Source: Shewanella dokdonensis (GTDB lineage Bacteria > Pseudomonadota > Gammaproteobacteria > Enterobacterales > Shewanellaceae). Taken from it: DNA of 64,000 nt. Positions within the stretch are counted from its first letter, which is position 1, and each line of letters opens with the position of its first letter. Below are positions 1-12,678 of this stretch, piece by piece. The notes beneath the pieces were generated by a model, which saw only the letters and a list, made by a program, of their open reading frames with translations, was not told where the DNA came from and made no database searches. Where the stretch lies: contig NZ_CP074572.1 of the NCBI RefSeq assembly GCF_018394335.1, positions 4,063,407 through 4,127,406 of the forward strand. The letters are read 5' to 3'. A program made the position numbers and the translations under genes.

Positions 1-956
1 GCCGGGAGCATTGCATCGCGACGCAGTGTTGACACTACATTGCTCGGCGTGGATGTCAGCAAAATAAATTCACGCTCAGGCACCACATAACCCGATTTGC
101 TTATTTGAATATGTTGAAAACTGACCAATTTCCCTTGGTACTTCTGCCCAATCAGGCTGCGATGCTGATTGATCAAAGACCATAACTGCGGCGCCTGTTT
201 TGCCTGATTCATTTGAGGTTTGTGCAAGTCACGGCCCCAACACATGGTCGCATCGGGATGCACCATCCAAAATCCGTCGCTATCGGTCAGTTGTAGCTGG
301 GCGTTATCCTTACTGAGCTGCTGTATCTGTTGAAGCACAGGCCCAAGATTGTAGTTGATGATCAGCCAGGCCTTTGCGCAGTCCATCCTGATCGCCAGTA
401 CGAATAGAGATACGTATGGTAGGCTCATATGGCACGACTATGCGCTGATGTTCAATATTCAAATCTAAGGGGAGATATACAGCTTGGGTGCCGCGACTTG
501 GATCCCATCGATAAAGTAATAGCGATCGCCTTTAGGCTGTAATCCTTCCTCTGCCACGATAAAAGGCCTGCCAGACTGCACGTTCACCCGGACGCGTTCA
601 GTGCCATTTTCATCCAGCCAGCGCAGTTGCAGCATGTTGTTGATCACCTTGCCGTAACGCACAAATACATCGGCAACAGTGGCGGTATTAAGTGGTTTTT
701 CCTGACGCAGACTGTCAATGAACAGCGCATTAGAGGTGATCAGTCGCATGATATCTTCAAGCTCAGCCAACTCTTGATACAACAGCAGACTGGCATGATT
801 AAGCACTTCGCTGTGTTCAGATATCAGTGCGCGATTTTTACCTAACGCCTGCAAGTTATAGGCGACAACCCCAGAAAGGAATGCTAACAGCAGCACTACC
901 ACGAAGAAAAATACACTCTTCAAACGCAACTTCATCAGGATACGAGCACTGTTCAT
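1..956 (-). CDS. Membrane sensor protein with periplasmic double-cache domain (partial, frameshifted)
   Basis: The reading starts MNSARILMKLRLKSVFFF with one strong membrane segment (about residues 12-33). A periplasmic cache-type sensor region follows, with WLDENGTERVRV and the later TDSDGFWMVHPD typical of this fold. The ORF ends at a TAG at 465, but the next frame continues as LDLNIEHQRIVVPYEP after a GGGG run near 469. A second shift near 380 leads to INYNLGPVLQQIQQ and on to the left edge. The cytoplasmic output domain (GGDEF, kinase or other) lies outside the window. Its start overlaps the end of the downstream-lying REC-EAL gene by 4 bases (ATGA), so the two are probably one two-gene signalling operon transcribed leftward. 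The ligand is unknown. I see two single-base errors rather than a decayed gene. Confidence 0.7.
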
Positions 957-3222
957 ATTGCGCTTCCGTCAGTTCCTTTTGTCTTGTCTTTGAGATAGTT
1001 GAGTAAATCGTCAAATTCCATTGGTTTAGCAAACCAGAAGCCCTGCCCGAACTCGCAGCCTAAAGCGGATAATTGTTGCACCTGTGCTGGCGTTTCAATG
1101 CCCTCAGCAATGACTGAGTAGTTAAACCGCTTTCCAAGTTTAATCACCATATCAACAATGGCTTCGCCAGATTTATCCCGCTCCATGGCATCCACAAATG
1201 TCTTATCAATTTTCAGTTCAGTTGCCGACAACTCGGTAATATGTTGCAGCGATGAGTATCCCGTCCCAAAATCGTCGATGCTAACACTGATGCCTTTATC
1301 GATAAGATTCTGCAGTAATGGCCGTACATGCTGATAATCCTGCATGGTCTGAGATTCTGTAATTTCAATCTCTAGCCACTGGGTAATCTGTGGAGATTCG
1401 CGACATAGCTGATCCAGTGAGTCCATAAAGAACAGATCATCCAAATCACTACTGGTTACATTGAAGGAAACCGGCAACGGCATGCCGGCATCCAGCAACC
1501 GTTTAATCGCCGTCACCGTCAGATGCATCACATGCAGATCCAGTTTGTTGATCAAGCCGGACATTTCAGCAACTGGGACAAACTTGCCAGGTGGAATGTA
1601 ATGACCATCCGCTTCACGCCAGCGCGCCAAGGCCTCAAGCCCCATAACCCGACCATCATCCAGCCTGACTTTAGGTTGAAACATCAGCAACAGCCGCCCC
1701 TGATCGATAGCATTGTTTAACCCCTGCATCAGCTGATGGCGCTCCAGAATGCTACTGCGGAATTGCGGGTTATATTGGATTAGCGCCAAATGCTCCCGCT
1801 GTGACTGCAACAAGGTGGAATCCATCATGTGCAGCAACTCGCGACCACTAACCGTTGTTAACTCACACAGGTTCATCAAGGCGACGCTGGCTTCAGCATG
1901 CAGCTGTACATTGTTGGTCATCACCTTGAAATGGTTCAGTTTTGCCATCGCCTGTGGCGTAGGTAAATCTTCGCTATTGAGCAGGATAATAAAACAGCTG
2001 TCAGTGACTCTGGCAATCACTCGCTGGGCCTTAAATCGCTGTTGCAATTTGCGATGAAATTGCTGCAGAAAACTACTCAAAAAGTCACTATCAACACTCA
2101 ACACTAATTCAGCAAAGTCCTTGATATTCAAAGCGACTATGACACTCTGACAGCGTTCACTGGTAGGCAGATTGTCTAAAAATCGCACCAACCAGGCACG
2201 GTTGGGAATATTCAGTTGCGGATCAAAATATGCGAGTTCAGACAACCGATTACACAGCACAATATTGTTGAAACCGTTGTTAACGTTCTCGCTGAACACT
2301 TGCAACAGATTGATATGATATTGTGTCAGTGGTTTTTCTGACTCAACCACCATGACATATTTGTGCTCACCTTGGCGTTCGGTATCAAAATACAGTGCGC
2401 TGAAATGGCCAGAAAAGTGGTGCGTTTTATCGGCAATGGCTTGGGAAATAAGGGGAGTAATACAGTTTGCAGTTGCTCTGGCAGCTGTTTCAGCAGCTGT
2501 GTACCGTCTGTTTGCGCTACCGCAAAGATCCCGGCACTGCTGATAATGCGATATTGCTCCGAGTTAACATCATCACCGCTGCGCACACAGATAATGCCGC
2601 CTCTGGAGACACCGATGAGCTGCCCTATTTCACTCAACATGGTATGGCAAAATTCATCGATATTGGTTATCCGCGACAATTGCCTGGAAGCATCCACCAG
2701 CACGCTTAGTCCACGCCGTGCCTTGTCCAACTCGTTATAGGCATTCCAAGTGCGAATATTGGAAGCCACAACCGTGCGTAATTTTTCCGATGACAGATCG
2801 GCTTTGTTCCAATACTCGTCAATATCGTAGCGTTTCATGACATCCTTAAACGGTGCCATTCCAGGCTGGCCGGTAAGCAGTACAATACGCAACGCGCTAT
2901 TGCCAAGGACTTGGCGAATCGTATCGACTAAACGCAGACCCGCGTCGTCGTCTTCCATGACCACATCCAACAACACCACGCTCAGATCATCATGATTTGC
3001 CAATAACTCTGCGGCGGCCGTAGCACTGGGCGCCGTATACATTTCAATCGGGCGGCTTTTAACCATGTAGCCTTGCAAGGCGTGGGACAGACTGGCCTGA
3101 TAATTAGCATCATCTTCGACGCTCAGGACTTTCCACGGTTGTAACTCAGCCGTTATGGCGGTGGGAGTTTCATCGGGTGCAAACAGGAACAGCTCTTCTT
3201 CCATGATAAGTTTCCAGATCAT
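953..3222 (-). CDS. Response regulator with C-terminal EAL cyclic-di-GMP phosphodiesterase domain (frameshifted)
   Basis: The N-terminal half has a receiver domain (about residues 30-150: LSVEDDANYQ, phospho-Asp in VVLLDVVMEDDD) followed by a GAF/DUF3369-like region. The C-terminal half has a degenerate GGDEF-like segment without the GGDEF motif and then a complete EAL domain (GLEALARW, IEITES, DDFGTGYSSL, LKIDKTF, VIAEGIET). The residues needed for c-di-GMP hydrolysis look present. The two halves are in different frames. They join at a GGGG run at 2452-2455, where the frame continues as LISQAIADKTHHFSGHFS. The joined protein is about 756 residues. It is the likely partner of the cache-domain sensor whose start overlaps its stop. 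The first 6 codons could be dropped in favour of MEEELFLF. Confidence 0.85.
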
Positions 3223-3492
3223 CCAGCGGGTTTACACCTTTTGCCCAGCGGCTATGCAAACCTACATCACAGTGGGTTTGCATTAAACATAGTCAAAATA
3301 TAACCATCAGCCAGCCAGAATATGTATCAATAACGTATTTCGGCAGAAAATGAGCGAAAAAGTGCCATCCATGCTCGGTTACATCAGTAACAAAGCCCAA
3401 TAGTGTTGTTTTTATAACCTACCCTTAAGCGATTGTTAAGTTCCAGCAACAATAATCGCCATTGTCACGTAAACTGTTATATCGAACAAAAT

Positions 3493-4244
3493 ATGCCCAT
3501 ATCCATTTTACCTTTTAACTCTTGGTTATATCGGCATCTGTTACTGCCATTAATCTGTGGTCTGCTATTGCTGACAGTGCTGCATCTAACACAACTGGAT
3601 CTGGTGCTTGCCCAGTGGATTTTCCAACAAGAAGGCAATACGCCGGGTTGGTCGCTGCGTCATAATTTTTCCTAGAACATATTCTGCACAACGGCGGTCG
3701 ACATGTGGTGACCTTGTTATCACTCACCTTGCTGTTCACATTAGCGCTCAGTTTTATCAAAGCGTCATTAAAGCCTTGGCGTAAAGATCTGCTACTGTTG
3801 CTGGCAAATGTGGCCATTTCTATTTTGCTGGTACGTTTTGCTAAGGAATATACCAACGTGAGTTGCCCTTGGGATATCCTACAATTTGGTGGCAGTAAGC
3901 CTTGGATCCCGTTTCCCAACAGTCTGTTTTCACCAATGGATCTTGGACAATGCTTTCCCGGTGGTCACAGCAGTGGTGCCTTTGCCTGGGTGGCATTGTA
4001 TTATTTTGCGCTGCATCAGATGCCCAGCAAACGCTTTAGATTCCTGAGTTTTGCGGTAATACTCGGGATTGTATTTGCGGTATGTCAGGAACTGCGCGGG
4101 GCACATTTTCTGACACACGATTTGACCAGTCTGCTGCTCAGTTGGGTGATTGCCACTTTAGGCTATGGCGTGGTTTATCGTCCGTGGCGCCAACGCCAAC
4201 CCAGTACTATTGAGTTACCAAACACCGTGGCTATGCGCGTTTAA
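3493..4244 (+). CDS. PAP2-superfamily membrane phosphatase (frameshifted)
   Basis: This is an integral membrane protein with several hydrophobic segments and the three PAP2 phosphatase motifs in order: KEYTNVSCPW (motif 1 variant), CFPGGHSSGAFA (motif 2, with the PSGH-like GGHSS) and ELRGAHFLTHDL (motif 3, with the catalytic His). The family hydrolyses phosphate from lipid phosphates such as undecaprenyl pyrophosphate or lipid A; the substrate here is not determined. The frame breaks in TTTTT at 3666-3670 and resumes as LEHILHNGGRHVVTL. I place the start at MPISILPF. An in-frame ATG 60 bases upstream would add 20 polar residues before the first membrane segment, which is less likely. Its end overlaps the end of the convergent crbS-like gene by 14 bases. 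Confidence 0.85.
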
Positions 4245-7200
4245 CCAGCCCAGAGATCAATGCCCGTAATGCCGCTGGTTTAATCATCTTTGACATATAG
4301 TGATAACCGCGGCGTTCTACATCTTCAATCAGCGCTTTATTGGTGTTAGCCGTTATCAGGATCCCCGGCAGTTTATCGCCGTAAAGCGCGCGGATTTCAT
4401 CCATAGCATCCACCCCATTCCGGTCATTATCCAAGTGATAATCTGCCAGCACAATGTCGGGAGCCACGCCTTTCAAGCCCAGTTTAATACGGGCATCATT
4501 AATATCGCTGGCACATACCACCTCACATTGCCAGCGACTCAACAGACTTTCTAACCCCGCCAGGATGCTCTCTTCGTTGTCGATACATAACACCTTTACC
4601 CCGGTGAGTGTTTTGAACGTATTAGAGATATTGCGTGGTTTTGGCACAGAACGGCTATTACCAACGGGGACAAGAATAGAAAATACCGAACCTTTGCCCT
4701 GAATTGAGGAAACTTTAATCTCATGTTGCAAGACCTTGCCCATACGGTCAGCAATGGCTAATCCTAGTCCTAAGCCGTTAACACTCTTGCTTTGTGGGTT
4801 ATTCAGCCGTTTGAATTCATGGAAGATCTCACGCAACTGACTGCCCTCTATACCACACCCCGTATCCAGCACCTGAATTTCTAGATTGTGAGGGCGATGG
4901 CGGCACCCCAGCAGCACTTTACCGCCTTTGGCATAGCGAAAAGCGTTGGTCAAAAATTCTGGATGATACGCCGCAGTAATGCCGGATCTGAATTAACCGT
5001 AGTGTTGCAAGCCACCGCCGCAAAGCGGATCTGGCTGTCCTTAGACATCGCCTCAAATTCAACCGCCAGTCCCGCCAGGATCTCTGAAATAGCAAAATCT
5101 CTGCGATTAACATCTACCTTGCCAGAATCTAGGCGTGAAATATCCAGCAGATCAGTCAATAACTCGCCGGCAGTCTTCAGTGAGCTGTTAATGTGTTCGA
5201 GGGTCACGCTGACATCCTGCTGCAACTGCGGATGCTGACTCAATGACGCCGTAAATAAGCGCGCCGCATTTAAGGGCTGCATCAAATCGTGACCCACGGC
5301 GGCAAGGAAGCGACTCTTAGACGCATTGGCCATCTCTTCGTGCGCTTTAGCTTCCAATAACTGACTGTTCAATAACGCTAACTCGTAAGTACGTTCCCGC
5401 ACTCTGGCTTCCAGATTTTCGTTTGCTTCTTGCAATGCTCGCTGTTGTTGTCGGTATTGGGTAATGTCGGAAAAGGTCATCACGAACCCACCATCTGGCA
5501 TCGGATTACCCTGGATTTTGATCACCTTGCCATCTTTACGTTGGCGTTCTGACGTGTGCGCCGTACCGTTGCGCATATGCTGCATACGTTTATCAACATG
5601 CTCATCAATATTGCCCGTACCACAAAACCCGCGTGCCGCATTAAAACGGATCACTTTGGCGATGGACATTCCCGGTTGTAAGAAGTCCTGAGGATAGCGG
5701 TACAGTTCTTCATAACGATGATTCCAAGCCACCAGATTCAGATCTTTATCCACCACGCTCATACCTTCGTTGGCATGTTCGATGGCGGCGCGCAGCATAT
5801 CTTGGCTGAGTAACACTTGTGATGACGCATCATCTACCAGGCTGAATACCTCATCCAACGCGAGATCTCGCCCTTCCAGTACCGAGTCCATCACCACCGC
5901 GGCACTAGAAGCACCGAGAACCCCGGCCAGCAGATGTTCCGTATGGTTAATCAGCGCCGTGGAGGCTGATTTGTTCCAACTGTCGGAACGCACCGCCTCA
6001 GGGGAAAAACGGGAGAAACTTTCATAGGCGCGGGTCGGGCTGACAAAACGGCTGGCGAGGATCAACAAATCCTGCTGGCTGATCTGTACGGCGCGGCGAT
6101 TGCCACTGCTGCGCATCAACCCTGGGGTCACAAAGGTGCTGGCCTGAATACGCTCAACAACCCCGGCACGAAACCACATAGAGCCGAGAATATACCCAGC
6201 CAAATTTGCCGCCAGAGCGATCAGAATATCCACCACATCTGGCGAGACATTGGTAAAGGCGTGCAACCCTGTAGTAAACAGATCGCCGGTAATGGCGGCG
6301 TCCCGAAACAGCAATACGCCCCACACTGCAAAGCCAATTGCCAATCCCAGCATGACACCCGCACGATTACCGCGCTTCCAGTAAAGTCCGCCCACCAGCG
6401 CAGGAGATAACTGCGCAAAAGCACCGAACGCCAGCATCCCCATGTGCGACAAGGATTCGTTATCTGAAAAACTCAGGTATGCGGTATAACCAAAAGCCAC
6501 TATCAATACGATAGCGATACGGCGCACATACAAGAGTTGTGTAGAAAACTGACTGAAATTACTGCGTTTAATCTGTCCGGTACGCAATAACACGGGCACC
6601 AGCCACTCATTGGAAATCATTACGCTGATGGTCACAACGGCCACAATTACCATGCCAGTAGCGGCCGACATGGTTCCCAACATGGCAATAACCGCTAGCC
6701 AGTCATGCCCCATAGAAAGCGGCAGATTAATCACATAAGTGTCAGCTGCCACCGAATTGCCCAGCAGTACCGACCCCGCCAACGCCATCGGGCCGACAAA
6801 CAGGCCAAACAACAACAAATAAAGCGGAAATAACCAGCGAGCCCGTCGCAAACTCTTATCGCCGTGCGCTTCAACCACCATCACATGAAACTGTCGCGGC
6901 ATACACAAAAATGCCGCCATACTGACTAACAGCTCTGGCACAATGTACTCAAGGCGCATGTTGGGTTCGTGGATCACCCCAGCGAGGTTGGCCTGCTGCC
7001 ACAACGGCCCAAAACCACCGAAAACACCAAAAACCACAACCACCCCAATGATGAGAAACGCCGAGAGCTTGATCAGTGATTCAAAGGCAATCGCTAACAT
7101 CATGCCGGGATTGTGTTCGGTAGCATCTAACTTACGGGTGCCAAACAAAATGGCAAACAATGCCAGCCAGGCACTGATTAATAACGCCAGCCAAGTGCCA

Positions 7201-7657
7201 TCAAATGCGGCATGCTTAGGTTGAAAGAGGTTAAGCCCATACACCATGGCCTTAAGCTGCAAGGCGATATAAGGCATGATGCCAAACAAGGCGATTAAGG
7301 TGACCAGTACCGCGAGTGGTTGTGATTTTCCATAACGGGCGGCAATAAAGTCAGCAACTGAGGTGATATTCTGTTCTTTCGACACCATCACCATTTTCCG
7401 TAGCAGGCCGAACCCCAGTACAAACACCAATATTGGGGCAAGGAAAATAGGCAAAAATGACCAGAAATCTTTAGCAGACTGCCCGACGGTGCCAAGAAAA
7501 CTCCAAGAAGAACAATAAACTGCAAGGCTTAAGGCATAAATCCAGTTCTGCAACTTCTTGGTGAGATTACCGAACCAGCGCTCAGCCCCCAGGCCAGCAC
7601 ACACAGCAAACACACATAACAGATGGCGATTACCGCCACTAACATTGTTAGATTCAT
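4231..7657 (-). CDS. crbS: CrbS-type hybrid sensor kinase: sodium/solute symporter, PAS, HisKA, HATPase, REC (frameshifted)
   Basis: The N-terminal 550 residues or so form a sodium:solute-symporter-like domain with about 13 membrane segments. A PAS domain follows (LVAWNHRYEELYRYP, FSDITQYR), then a coiled coil, a HisKA box (VGHDLMQPLNAARL, His phosphorylated), an HATPase domain (NFLTNAFRYA, LDTGCGI, GLGLGLAI) and a C-terminal receiver (LCIDNEES, VLADYHLD). In Vibrio cholerae the kinase CrbS of this architecture acts with CrbR to switch on acs, and here acs is the divergent neighbour. Two breaks are repaired: a C5/G5 run at 7586-7590, which restores the start MNLTMLVAVIAICYV at 7657, and a five-base run at 4952-4956. 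The joined length is about 1140 residues. The cognate LuxR-type regulator is not in the window. Confidence 0.87.
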
Positions 7658-7823
7658 CGTGACTCTCATGCCGTCGGATAACAGACCTTAATGTCTGCAG
7701 CCTGCATTAGCCTACCCCAGTCATCCCAAAACACCAAGGTTGTGACAACTGCTTGTTTATTTTTATATTTAGCTCAATACACCGCATAGCTAAGCGAGCG
7801 TTTTAAAACCACCCAAATTGGCG

Positions 7824-7851
7824 TTGACAGTGTTTTAATTATCAATATAAC
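7824..7851 (+). promoter_or_regulatory. Probable sigma-70 promoter of acs
   Basis: A perfect -35 TTGACA (7824-7829) is separated by 16 bases from TATAAC (7846-7851). It lies in the 300-base divergent spacer and would give a leader of about 100 bases before acs. It is seen by motif only. Confidence 0.55.
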
Positions 7852-7879
7852 CATATGATTAATAATAATTAATTTTATC

Positions 7880-7893
7880 TAGACCAATGTCTA
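7880..7893. promoter_or_regulatory. Short dyad in the acs leader/promoter zone
   Basis: TAGAC-CAAT-GTCTA is a perfect 5-bp inverted repeat between the predicted acs promoter and the acs start. It could be an operator (repression or an alternative promoter) for the acs or crbS control circuit, but it is short and could be chance. Confidence 0.3.
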
Positions 7894-7957
7894 ATAGAGG
7901 CCAAACAAGGTTGCATCCCATACTTTGCGTCAAGTCACAAAACAATGGGAAGTATCC

Positions 7958-9913
7958 ATGAGCAATCAACAAGCAATCTACAAAGTGCCCGCAGCTATTG
8001 CTTCCAATGCACTGGTGAACGACGAAAAATATCGCAAGATGTACCAAGAATCTGTCGTTAATCCAGAAGGATTCTGGCGTGAACACGGTAAACGTATCGA
8101 TTGGATCAAGCCCTACAGCAAAATCAAACAAACCTCCTTTGATGATCATAACCTGTCAATTAACTGGTTTTATGACGGCACGCTCAATGCCTGTGTGAAC
8201 TGCGTCGATCGCCACTTAGCACAAAATGCTGATCGTACCGCCATCATCTGGGAAGGTGATGATGCCAAAGAGCAACGCACGCTGACCTATGGTCAATTGC
8301 ATGTAGAAGTATGTAAATTCGCCAACGCACTGCGTAGCCAAGGTGTACGCCGCGGCGATGTTGTCACCATGTACATGCCGATGGTGCCAGAAGCGGCCAT
8401 CGCCATGTTAGCCTGTGCCCGTATTGGGGCTATCCACTCGGTGGTATTCGGTGGTTTCTCCCCAGATTCTATCGCCTCGCGCATCAAAGATGGTCGTTCT
8501 AAAGTGATACTGACCGCAGACGAAGGCATGCGTGCCGGACGTACTATTCCGCTGAAACGCAATATAGATGAAGCGCTATCTAAGCCAGAGGTCACCACCG
8601 TCGAGAAAGTGATAGTCCTGAAACGTACTGGTGGCAAAATCGATTGGCAGGAAGGCCGTGATATCTGGTGGCACTCACTCACCGCAACCGCTTCCGAATT
8701 CTGCGAAGCAGAAGAGATGGCGGCAGAAGATCCGCTATTTCTGCTTTACACCTCGGGTTCTACTGGTAATCCCAAAGGCGTGCTGCATACCACAGGTGGG
8801 TATCTGGTATATGCGTCGATGACCCACGAGTACGTATTTGACTACAAACCAGGAGAAATTTACTGGTGTACGGCCGATGTGGGTTGGATCACGGGTCATA
8901 GCTATATGGTCTACGGACCTTTAGCTAATTGCGCCACAGTGTTGATCCACGAAGGTGTGCCTAACTGGCCCTCTCCCGCTAGGTTGGGTGAGATTATCGA
9001 CCGCCATCAGGTCAATATTCTCTACACTGCCCCCACGCTGATCCGTGCCTTAATGGCAGAAGGTAAAGAACAGTTTGAGCATTTCAAGGGTGACTCTTTG
9101 CGGATCATGGGCTCTGTAGGTGAACCCATCAATCCCGAAGCTTGGCGCTGGTATCATGAAGTCATTGGTCACGATCATTGCCCGATTGTTGACACCTGGT
9201 GGCAAACTGAGACCGGCGGCATTCTGATCACACCGTTACCGGGTGCCACTGACACCAAGCCCGGCTCCGCCACTCGGCCATTTTTTGGGGTGCAACCCGC
9301 CTTGGTTGACAACAATGGCACCATTTTGGAAGGTGCAACCGAAGGTAACCTGGTGATATTGGATTCATGGCCCGGACAGATGCGTACCGTTTATGGTGAC
9401 CACGAACGCTTTGTACTCACCTACTTTAAAACCTTCCGCGGCATGTATTTCACCGGTGATGGTGCCCGCCGCGATGAAGATGGTTACTACTGGATCACTG
9501 GCCGTGTAGATGATGTGATCAACGTTTCAGGACATCGTTTGGGAACGGCTGAGATTGAAAGTGCGCTGGTGGCGCATGACTTAGTCGCTGAAGCGGCAGT
9601 CGTTGGCTACCCACACGATATCAAAGGTCAGGGTATTTACGCGTATGTGACATTGACCAAGGATACCGAGCCGTCAGAAGCATTGCGGCAAGAGTTACGC
9701 CAGTGGGTGCGCAAAGAGATTGGTGCCCTTGCGACCCCAGATCTAATTCAGTGGGCCACTGGTTTACCCAAGACCCGTTCCGGCAAAATCATGCGGCGCT
9801 TCCTGCGTAAAATTGCCGCCAATGAAATCACTAACCTTGGGGATTCTTCCACACTGGCAGATCCTGCCGTCATTGATACCTTGATTGATACGCGGCTTAA
9901 TCGTCCAGAGTAA
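7958..9913 (+). CDS. acs: Acetyl-CoA synthetase (AMP-forming)
   Basis: The enzyme activates acetate with ATP and CoA to acetyl-CoA (acetate scavenging). At 651 residues it matches the usual 650-652. The ATP/AMP loop [11 protein letters not shown] (about residue 265), [22 protein letters not shown] and [13 protein letters not shown] are all present. So is the C-terminal [11 protein letters not shown], whose Lys (about 610) is the acetylation-regulated residue in this family. I chose [11 protein letters not shown] as the start because GGAAG lies about 7 bases ahead; the longer in-frame ATG 33 bases upstream lacks that support. It is divergent from the CrbS-like kinase. A strong terminator follows. 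Confidence 0.97.
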   Translation: MSNQQAIYKVPAAIASNALVNDEKYRKMYQESVVNPEGFWREHGKRIDWIKPYSKIKQTSFDDHNLSINWFYDGTLNACVNCVDRHLAQNADRTAIIWEGDDAKEQRTLTYGQLHVEVCKFANALRSQGVRRGDVVTMYMPMVPEAAIAMLACARIGAIHSVVFGGFSPDSIASRIKDGRSKVILTADEGMRAGRTIPLKRNIDEALSKPEVTTVEKVIVLKRTGGKIDWQEGRDIWWHSLTATASEFCEAEEMAAEDPLFLLYTSGSTGNPKGVLHTTGGYLVYASMTHEYVFDYKPGEIYWCTADVGWITGHSYMVYGPLANCATVLIHEGVPNWPSPARLGEIIDRHQVNILYTAPTLIRALMAEGKEQFEHFKGDSLRIMGSVGEPINPEAWRWYHEVIGHDHCPIVDTWWQTETGGILITPLPGATDTKPGSATRPFFGVQPALVDNNGTILEGATEGNLVILDSWPGQMRTVYGDHERFVLTYFKTFRGMYFTGDGARRDEDGYYWITGRVDDVINVSGHRLGTAEIESALVAHDLVAEAAVVGYPHDIKGQGIYAYVTLTKDTEPSEALRQELRQWVRKEIGALATPDLIQWATGLPKTRSGKIMRRFLRKIAANEITNLGDSSTLADPAVIDTLIDTRLNRPE

Positions 9914-9929
9914 TCCAGCTCCTGTCATT

Positions 9930-9963
9930 GCCCCTCATTATTGATTATTGAGGGGCTTTTTTT
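9930..9963 (+). terminator. Rho-independent terminator of acs
   Basis: GCCCCTCA and TGAGGGGC form an 8-bp stem around a short AT loop and are followed by seven T. It lies 16 bases after the acs stop. Confidence 0.9.
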
Positions 9964-10059
9964 GCAAGCAAATGAATTTGCTAAGATAATGACAAATCCT
10001 TCGTTAAGGCGCTATGATGTAAGAGTTAGTTGTTGCTGCCGCCAAAACGGACTTTCTCC

Positions 10060-12674
10060 ATGACTCAGCTGCGCTTACCCAAGGTTCATCATCATTCTAG
10101 GTCATCCTGGCGTAGCGGCCTGTCAGCAAAATTTATTTGGGTGCAGTTATTTGTCGCCTTCATCATTATTGCCAGCACTATCTGGGTGCTGTGGATCATT
10201 CAGCGCGATCAGCTGTTACGGCAGCAACAGGAAATTAACTACACCTATGGTCAAGTGGTGATCTCACGCCTTAAAGAGATCACCGGGCAGTATGAATCGT
10301 TGGCGATTGCCATGGCGAGTGTCGCCGGTTTATATCAACAACAACCACAGCAGTTGCAGCAGTTGATCCCGGCACTACTGGATCGAAAGCAACGTGACGA
10401 TCTTATCAGCGGTGGCGGCATTTGGCCGGAGCCAGATACCCAGCATCCAACCGCAGCCCCAAGTCTGTTCTGGTATCGTGATGCCAGTAATGCGCTAGTA
10501 CAAATCTCCGATTACAACCGTAATGCGGTAATCCCCTATCATACGGAAGAATGGTATCGCCCTACCCGTTTATATCCCGCGGATGTCGCGTTCTGGTCCC
10601 CGGCATATCGTGACCCGACCAGCGGTATCACCATGGTCACAGCATCGGTCCCGGTGCGGGTAGAACATAAGTTTGTTGGTGCGGCCACCATAGATATTGG
10701 CCTCAATGGCATTAACGGATTATTTCATGATCTTTCTCGAGATCTCAGCGGCTATATCATTGCGCTGGATTATCGTAACCGCCTATTGTCATTACCCCAG
10801 GGGTTGCAGCAACAACTTCCGCTGACTCCCGCACAGGTTCCAGATATGCAATGGCTCAGTGAAACAATGCCTGTTTTCACAGCACTCCAGCCAGCGCTGA
10901 AAAATGTCGATGATGCCATTATCCGCCAGGCGCAGTTGCAACCACAATTTACCGATGTCCAACTGCAGACTTTGCCCTCGCTGGTGAATAATCAGCATGA
11001 CTTGCTAAAAGCCATCGTAGAAAATGCGCCGCAAGGTTGGCCGCAAACAGCGGAGTTAATCGATACCATAGAGTTACAACAAGATCCGTTATTGGCAGAA
11101 GATGCCATGGTCTCTATCTTTCTGATGCCAGGAACTTTCTGGAAGATCCTGGTGGTTACCCCATTGTCACAACTGCACCACAATGCCTACATGCTAGCGG
11201 GTAAAGTCGGTTTCTTTCTGGTGATTATCCAGTTGCTGGCAATGTTACTGCTGTATCTGCTCCAACGCCGTATTTTTATCAGCCCCATCTCGCGAATCGC
11301 CGCCACCCTGCAAAATCAGAATCTAGCGGCGCTGGAAATGCTACAGCGGGAACGACAGGATGAATTTGGCGGTCTTGCGGGCAGCTTTCTTACCAGAGTG
11401 CAGCAACTGGAAACTGAAATGGCCAGTCTCTACGCCACCAATCTGGCGCAGGAGCAACAACTACAAGTGCAAGAGTTGTCCCAGCAGGAGTTACGCAACC
11501 GCACTGAGCAGCTTACGGCATTGCTCAAATACTCCCAGCACATCATTCACATGAAAGACCTCAATGGCTGCTATACCTTAGTCAATGATAAGTATTGTGA
11601 GTTGCTTGGCCGAGAACGTGAGCAACTGCTGGGACATCGCGATCAGCAACTGTTTCCCAACATTGAGCAACCCCTGACAATCCAGCATGAACAGCGAGTA
11701 TTGCAGACACGCGCCCCATTCAGTGCCGAAGAGCCCCTGCATATTCATCATGGTGGCACTCGGGCATTTTTTGTTACTCGCTTTGCGGTTCGCGACGAAT
11801 TAGCTGAGTTGAATGGTGTGGGCGCGATTGGCTTTGATCTCAGCGGCGTGAAACGCAATGAGGTGGTATTACAGAACGAAATTGCACAGCTACAACAGCA
11901 GTTACAACAACTACAACAGTTGCTGCAACAGCAGAAACAGCAACAACTGGTAGCCTCACAGCAAAAACAACAGGAAAAGCGGCAACAGCAGCAACTGTTG
12001 GAGCAGATCCACCATCTACAGCAGCAAGAGTTGCCACTGCCAAGACTGTTAAGCATGCTGGTGAGCCGGTTAAGCCAACAACTCGATCAGCTATCAGCGG
12101 CAATTTACCAACAACCTGCCGAGACAACTGATCGTCAGTTCCTGCAACAAGCCGAAAGTCTGCGACACCTGCAAGCCTTGCTGAACTATCAGCGTAGTGA
12201 AATCCAACCATTGGAATTATCGGAGTTTTTCACCATCTGCTGCTGTTTATGGCACCGGAATTGGACGCTCACCAGATAAAAGTTGAGTTTCACAATGGGC
12301 AACGTTTAATTGCGGCGGGCAAAAGCTGGCAACATCTGTTGCTATTCTATCGCCTGCTCAACAATATCCTCAGCGATGCTTACTTGAATGCTCAGCCAGA
12401 GAAACACCTTAAGATCACCATCAGCAACATAACCCCCAATATTAAGGTCGTTCTGCAAGATAATGGTCGTGGAATGAATGCCACACAGTTAGCGTCACTC
12501 AAGCAACAATGGCAACGGCAAAGCAGAGACAGCAGCTTGGCGGCAATCCGCTATTATCTGAAAACACAACTGCATGGGGAAATGGAAATCGACTCAGCGC
12601 CAGGAAAAGGCTGCCGGGTTAGGCTGTTGCTTCCGGAGCTAATGCTGCCAGAGCAAAAGCTCACTACGACATAA
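10060..12674 (+). CDS. Membrane sensor with double-cache, PAS, Q-rich coil and HATPase-like domain (frameshifted)
   Basis: The order is: an N-terminal membrane segment (AKFIWVQLFVAFIIIAST), a large periplasmic double-cache region (FWYRDASNALVQISDY, SVPVRVEHKFVGAATIDI), a second membrane segment near residue 390, a HAMP-like linker and a PAS domain (MKDLNGCYTLVNDKYCEL). A 60-residue glutamine-rich coiled coil comes next, and then an HATPase-like end (LLNNILSDAYLNA, LQDNGRGM, SAPGKGCRVRLLLP). The frame breaks in TTTTT at 12226-12230 and resumes HHLLLFMAPELDAHQ. I cannot find a clear H-box with a phospho-accepting His; the coil takes its place. It could be a divergent histidine kinase or one that has lost autophosphorylation. 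An in-frame ATG at 10030 would add 10 residues. Confidence 0.75.
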
Positions 12675-12678
12675 CTCA

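Noticed and set aside
11748..12211. Minus-strand Cys/Ser- and Val/Ala-rich ORFs
   Set aside because: They are produced by reading the CAG/CAA-rich coding strand backwards; no ribosome site or family.
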